Shown here: piece by piece, positions 60,070 through 64,000 of the stretch | Position numbering within the stretch: position 1 is the first letter of the stretch | Layout of the letters: each line of letters opens with the position of its first letter | Assembly: GCF_004136315.1 (NCBI RefSeq) | Contig: NZ_CP029562.1 | Span: forward strand, 3,805,501 to 3,869,500 | Reading direction: 5' to 3' | Origin: Mesorhizobium sp. Pch-S | GTDB lineage: Bacteria; Pseudomonadota; Alphaproteobacteria; Rhizobiales; Rhizobiaceae | DNA: 64,000 bases | Position numbers and translations under genes: made by a program | The notes under the pieces: model-generated | What the model saw: the letters and a program-made list of their open reading frames with translations, nothing else | The model's database searches: none | What the model was told of the DNA's origin: nothing

Positions 60070-61092
60070 TCAAGTCGTCTGCAGCGAGAAGGGAAAATGA
60101 CAAGCGACCCGGCGGCCATCGGCAAGTTGGGCCAGGGCAGGGCGTTCTGTCCTGCAGCGTTCCTGCACGGCAGGACAGCGCGGGTGAAAGCGGCAGCCTG
60201 ACGGAGGATTGGCGGGGCTCGGAATTTCGCCCTTGAGCAGGATGCGCTCGCGTTTCCTGTTGGCCGCCAAACGCGGAACCGGGATCGCGGACAGCAAGGC
60301 CTGTGTATAGGGGTGTGCCGGTGTTCGAAACAGGAGATCGGTTGGACCGATCTCCACGATCGAACCGAGATACATCACCGCCGTACGTTCCGAGACCTGA
60401 CGCACGACGCTGAGATCGTGGGCAATGAAGAGGGTCGTCAGCTGAAGCCGCCTGCGCAGGTCGGAGAACAGGTTGACGATCTGCGCCTGCACGGACACGT
60501 CGAGCGCTGAAACAGGTTCGTCGGCAACGATCAGCTTCGGTTCCAGCGCTAACGCTCGGGCTATGCCGATACGCTGGCGCTGGCCGCCAGAAAACTCATG
60601 CGGATAGCGGTCGAGGAAGGAAGCCGGCAGGCTGACGATGTCCATCAATTCGCGCAGCCGCCGGGTGATCCCGAGGCGATCGGCAGTCCTGTGGACGCGC
60701 AGCGGTTCGGCGAGCAGATCCCCGACACGGCGGCGCGGATTGAGCGAGGCGGCCGGATCCTGGAAGATCATCTGCATGTGCCGGCGATAGGGCCGCAACT
60801 GGCGCGGCGATAGCGGAGCGATGTCTATGCCGTCCAGCACGATCCTGCCTGCACTGACATCATGGAGGCGCATCAGACAGCGGCCGAGAGTCGACTTGCC
60901 GCAGCCGGATTCGCCTACCAGACCGAGCGTCTCGCCCGGAAAGACTTCGAAGGAGACGTCGTCGACGGCCCGCACGGCCTGTCCGCTGCCCGGGATGAAT
61001 GTCTTGCCCACCATGAAGGTCTTCGAGAGAGCCTCGACACGAAGCAGCGGTCGGGTCTCCTGAAAGGTCGAGGGTGCATGCATGGCCGTCAT
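60070..61092 (-). CDS. Dipeptide/oligopeptide ABC transporter ATP-binding protein (DppF-type)
   Basis: ATPase of 340 residues from ATG 61092, which overlaps the TGA of the preceding ATPase gene (ATGA). Walker [10 protein letters not shown], signature [10 protein letters not shown], Walker [13 protein letters not shown], and the C-terminal oligopeptide-transporter extension with RFHPRCP. The frame can be read upstream to 61593 but that part overlaps dppD and has no coding character. The fourth gene of the dpp cluster. Confidence 0.92.
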   Translation of the reverse strand: MTAMHAPSTFQETRPLLRVEALSKTFMVGKTFIPGSGQAVRAVDDVSFEVFPGETLGLVGESGCGKSTLGRCLMRLHDVSAGRIVLDGIDIAPLSPRQLRPYRRHMQMIFQDPAASLNPRRRVGDLLAEPLRVHRTADRLGITRRLRELMDIVSLPASFLDRYPHEFSGGQRQRIGIARALALEPKLIVADEPVSALDVSVQAQIVNLFSDLRRRLQLTTLFIAHDLSVVRQVSERTAVMYLGSIVEIGPTDLLFRTPAHPYTQALLSAIPVPRLAANRKRERILLKGEIPSPANPPSGCRFHPRCPAVQERCRTERPALAQLADGRRVACHFPFSLQTT

Positions 61093-62105
61093 GATGATTG
61101 GTCCATGGTTTCGACGAGGCGCGATCGCCGGGCCTCCCTGTCTGCGTGGTCTAGGAAGCACAGGACATCGCGGCCATCGGCCAGCTGCCGCGGCGGCGGT
61201 TCGGCACAGGCAGCGATGCGTGAACGGCAGCGCGGCGCGAAAACGCATCCAGGTGGGCGCCTGTCGGGCTGAGGTGGCGAGCCTGGGATCGAGACGAGGC
61301 GGTCTGGCCGGGGGCCGTCGAGCGGCGGGATCGAATCGAGGAGGCCCCAGGTATAGGGATGCCAGGCGTCGGCAAAAATCGCTTCGCACGAACCGTGTTC
61401 GACGACGCGGCCGGCGTACATGACCAGGACCCGATCGGCCATCTCGGCCACCACACCCATGTCGTGGGTTATCAGCACGATCGAGGATCCGAAATCTCGC
61501 CTCAGGCGATGCAGCAGGTCGAGAACCTGTGCCTGAACCGTCACGTCGAGCGCTGTCGTGGGTTCGTCGGCGATGAGCAGCGACGGATTGCACGAAAGCG
61601 CCATGGCGATGACGGCGCGCTGGCGCATGCCACCCGAGAGCTGGTGCGGATATTGTCCGGCGATCATGCGTGGATTCGCGATCCCGACTTCACCGAGCAG
61701 TTCGACGGCGCGCTTCCAGGCGGCGCGGCTCGACAGATCGGTGTGGGCGCGGATCTGCTCGACGATCTGCCAGCCAATGGTATGGACAGGTATCATGGCC
61801 GTCATCGGATCCTGGGAGATGAGGGCAATCTCCCGCCCCCTGAGTTGACGGAGCGTTTCCTTCGAGGCGCCGAGGATGTCTGTTCCCTTGAACGAGGCAG
61901 AGCCCTCAACCCTGGACGAGAGAGGGTCGAGCAGCCCGAGCATGCTCATGAGAGCAACAGTCTTGCCCGAGCCGGATTCGCCGACGATGCAGAGCGTTTC
62001 CTGCTCGTTGACCTGGAAGGACAGGTCCTCGATCACCTTGATCGGGCCATTGCGGCCCGCAAACGAGATGGAGAGCCCGCGCACGTCGAGAAGCGGTGCC
62101 GGCAT
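61089..62105 (-). CDS. Dipeptide/oligopeptide ABC transporter ATP-binding protein (DppD-type)
   Basis: ATPase of 338 residues with Walker A GESGSGKTVALMS, signature LSGGMRQRAVIA, Walker B LLIADEPTTALDVT and the C-terminal CVFAPRCRSRI cluster typical of oligopeptide transporters. It begins one base after the permease stop and overlaps the following ATPase gene by 4 bp. Confidence 0.93.
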   Translation of the reverse strand: MPAPLLDVRGLSISFAGRNGPIKVIEDLSFQVNEQETLCIVGESGSGKTVALMSMLGLLDPLSSRVEGSASFKGTDILGASKETLRQLRGREIALISQDPMTAMIPVHTIGWQIVEQIRAHTDLSSRAAWKRAVELLGEVGIANPRMIAGQYPHQLSGGMRQRAVIAMALSCNPSLLIADEPTTALDVTVQAQVLDLLHRLRRDFGSSIVLITHDMGVVAEMADRVLVMYAGRVVEHGSCEAIFADAWHPYTWGLLDSIPPLDGPRPDRLVSIPGSPPQPDRRPPGCVFAPRCRSRIAACAEPPPRQLADGRDVLCFLDHADREARRSRLVETMDQSS

Positions 62106-62106
62106 C

Positions 62107-63081
62107 TCAGTGGCTCCTCGTGCGGGGGTCGAGCACCGCGTACGTCATGTCAACGACCGCATTGGCCAGCACTACGAAAAAAGAGGCGTACATGACGCTT
62201 GCCATGATCACCGGCAGGTCGAGGCTTTGCAGGGAGTCGTAGGTCAGCTTGCCAACCCCATTGAGCCCGAAGATCACTTCGGTCACCAGAGCGCCGCCGC
62301 CGACAAGGGCACCGAAATCCAGTCCGAACATCGTCACGAAAGGGACAAGCGACATGCGCAGGGCGTGACGCAACAGGACGCGCGTTTCCGATATGCCTTT
62401 GGCGCGCGCCGTGCGGATGAAGTCTTCCTGATAGGTCTCGACGATGTTGGCACGCAGCACGCGTCCATAGATGCCGATGAAGCCCAGCGACAATGTAAGC
62501 CAGGGCAGCAGCAGGGCCTTGAACCAGCCGACCGGGTCCACCCACAGGGGTACATAGCCGAGCGCTGGAACCCAGGAGAAAAGCAGCGTGTCGTGCAAGC
62601 GGTTCTGCGACACGAGATTGGTCATTTCGCCAAGCCAGAAAACGGGAATGGCCACACCTGTAAGCGAAAGGATCATCAAGACACGGTCGACGATGCCATC
62701 GCGGTAAGCGGCGGCGAGAATGCCGACAGCGAGCCCGCCGATCACCCAGAACAGCGCCGCGCCGAAAACGAGCGACAGGGTCACCGGGGCAGCTTCGACG
62801 ATCGCGGGGACGACCTTCAGTCCGCGATTGACGAATGAAACGAGATCCTGGGTCACGAAAAGCTTCTTCATCATCACGGCGTATTGGACCGGCAGCGGAC
62901 GATCGAGGCCGAAATCGTGACGCACGGCAATCAGCGTTTCAGGCGCCGCATTCTTGCCCGCGATGCGGGCGGCGGGATCGGAACCCGGCGTTGCGAAGAA
63001 GATCAGGAAAACCAGAACACTGATGCCGAACATCACGAACAGCATCTGCGCAACGCGCTGGAGAAGGGCCGCCAACATCAT
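62107..63081 (-). CDS. Dipeptide/oligopeptide ABC transporter permease (DppB-type)
   Basis: A 324-residue inner-membrane permease with six membrane segments. N-terminal MLFVMFGISVLVFLIFFATPGSDPAARI is the DppB/OppB start, and the EAA-type loop is in IRTARAKGISETRVLLRHALRMSLVPFV. Very tight spacing to its neighbours (4 bp after dppC, one base before dppD). Confidence 0.93.
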   Translation of the reverse strand: MMLAALLQRVAQMLFVMFGISVLVFLIFFATPGSDPAARIAGKNAAPETLIAVRHDFGLDRPLPVQYAVMMKKLFVTQDLVSFVNRGLKVVPAIVEAAPVTLSLVFGAALFWVIGGLAVGILAAAYRDGIVDRVLMILSLTGVAIPVFWLGEMTNLVSQNRLHDTLLFSWVPALGYVPLWVDPVGWFKALLLPWLTLSLGFIGIYGRVLRANIVETYQEDFIRTARAKGISETRVLLRHALRMSLVPFVTMFGLDFGALVGGGALVTEVIFGLNGVGKLTYDSLQSLDLPVIMASVMYASFFVVLANAVVDMTYAVLDPRTRSH

Positions 63082-63085
63082 CGTC

Positions 63086-64000
63086 TCACGGCCTCAGCTT
63101 GGCGCGGGGATCGAAAGCGTCGCGCACACCGTCGCCGAGGATGTTCAGCGCGACGATGGTGACAATGATGACCAGTCCGGGCGCCGTCGAAACCCAGGGC
63201 CGGCTGTAGAGCAGGTTCTGCCCGTCGCGGATGATCGTGCCCCAGCTCGCGCCCGGCGACTGCACGCCGAGAGACAGGAATGACAGAGCCGTTTCGGTGG
63301 CGATGTTCAACGCCATCATCAGCGGAACGAACACGATCAGCGTCGTGATGACATTGGGCAGGATATCGCGGATCAAAATCCGGTAAGGCGGCACACCGAG
63401 GCCGATGGCGGCCGTGACGAAATCGCTCTTCCTGAGGGCGAGAACCTGTCCCCGGATCGGCCGAGCCACGTAGGGCACGTAGATGACGCCGATAATGATG
63501 ATCGGAATGATGAGGCTGCTGGAATCGATGACGATGGGGCCGAGCTCGATGCGGGAATTGAGCAGAACGATCGAGAGGGAGATGGCCAGCAGGTAGATCG
63601 GGAAAGCCCACAGGATATCCAGGATGCGGGATATCACCCGGTCGATCCAGCCTCCGAAGAAACCGGCGCAGATGCCCACGAGCGCGGCGAGAACCAGGGT
63701 GATCGCCGTGGATGCGCTGCCGATGAACAGGGTGGCTTGTCCGCCATACAGCAGACGCGCCATGACGTCCCGCCCTTGCTCGTCGGCTCCCAGGAAATAT
63801 GGGCCGAACCGCCATGTCGGCCCGATCGGGATGACGCCGATCCCCAGCCCCTCGGTCGACGGCGCCAGGACCGGGATGGTTTCGCCAGCGAGCGTGATTT
63901 CACCTTCCAGGTTGGAGCTGAACGGGTCCACGCCGGCAATCTGCGTGGCATAGACTGGCGCAAACAGCGAGGCGACGATGACGACGGTCAGAACAAGCGC
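63086..64000 (-). CDS. Dipeptide/oligopeptide ABC transporter permease (DppC-type), N-terminus beyond window edge
   Basis: The minus-strand frame is open to the right edge and its first visible part (ALVLTVVIVASLFAPVYA) is the first membrane segment, so the gene starts outside the window. Visible are about 304 residues: LGADEQGRDVMARLLYGGQATLFIGS and the EAA-type loop VTAAIGLGVPPYRILIRDILPNV, then SFLSLGVQSPGASWGTIIRDGQ. It is the second permease of the peptide-type transporter; the substrate-binding protein gene probably lies beyond the edge. Confidence 0.92.
   Translation of the reverse strand, partial: ALVLTVVIVASLFAPVYATQIAGVDPFSSNLEGEITLAGETIPVLAPSTEGLGIGVIPIGPTWRFGPYFLGADEQGRDVMARLLYGGQATLFIGSASTAITLVLAALVGICAGFFGGWIDRVISRILDILWAFPIYLLAISLSIVLLNSRIELGPIVIDSSSLIIPIIIIGVIYVPYVARPIRGQVLALRKSDFVTAAIGLGVPPYRILIRDILPNVITTLIVFVPLMMALNIATETALSFLSLGVQSPGASWGTIIRDGQNLLYSRPWVSTAPGLVIIVTIVALNILGDGVRDAFDPRAKLRP

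Noticed and set aside
61093..61593. N-terminal extension of the DppF-type ATPase
   Set aside because: The extra 167 residues overlap dppD out of frame and have no ABC-type sequence; the ATG at 61092 has the ATGA overlap typical of this operon.

Overview
The window looks like a stretch of chromosome from an alphaproteobacterium of the order Hyphomicrobiales, most likely Phyllobacteriaceae (Mesorhizobium/Aminobacter-like). The basis is its high GC content, a Brucella Omp10-type lipoprotein, a homospermidine synthase, a speF-type leader in front of an ornithine decarboxylase, rhizobial-style dispersed palindromic repeats and a candidate rhizobial small RNA. No tRNA, rRNA, CRISPR array, insertion sequence or prophage was seen. 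Genes are densely packed and most are ordinary housekeeping or metabolic genes.

Left part (1-27 kb): the 5' part of an outer-membrane beta-barrel gene cut by the left edge; arabinose-5-phosphate isomerase (kdsD); an NfeD/SPFH membrane pair; ferrochelatase; a 5'-nucleotidase fused to LysM; an Omp10-like lipoprotein; a three-gene galactitol-type PTS (IIC, IIA, IIB) convergent with homospermidine synthase; a leftward run pabB, aminotransferase IV, S41 protease-like, YciI and heme-dependent N-demethylase; PepF; a sigma-54 response regulator; a large DUF882 cell-wall protein; KDPG aldolase; a muramidase-like protein; TrhO; and a DUF533 protein.

Middle part (27-46 kb): a candidate anti-Shine-Dalgarno small RNA at about 27.5 kb; an SDR; a Kazal inhibitor coupled to an aminotransferase; metal efflux genes (CDF, NicO/RcnA-type with a His-rich loop, DUF1007); a DenD-like epimerase; a LysR-amidase pair; ornithine decarboxylase behind a long structured leader with its own promoter; SCP2, DUF2076 and Bax-inhibitor-1 proteins; an ECF sigma/anti-sigma pair; DedA; and a membrane diguanylate cyclase. 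Ornithine decarboxylase and homospermidine synthase together give an ornithine to putrescine to homospermidine route.

Right part (46-64 kb): a LacI-controlled leftward operon (LacI, periplasmic binding protein, an unusual 546-residue permease, GH1 beta-glucosidase, SDR) that has no ABC ATPase. Next is a lysine/2-aminoadipate catabolic operon (piperideine-6-carboxylate/aminoadipate semialdehyde dehydrogenase, D-2-hydroxyglutarate dehydrogenase-like flavoprotein, 2-oxoadipate dioxygenase/decarboxylase HglS) with a divergent LysR gene. Then come a YtcJ-type amidohydrolase, an exported C39/papain-like cysteine peptidase candidate, and a dipeptide-type ABC transporter (DppF, DppD, DppB, DppC) that runs off the right edge.

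Non-coding structure worth attention: the candidate small RNA, the speF-type leader, two LacI half/full operators 21 bp apart, a 92-bp inverted repeat in a divergent promoter region, and five copies of three families of degenerate dispersed palindromic repeats, one of which reaches into the pepF stop codon.
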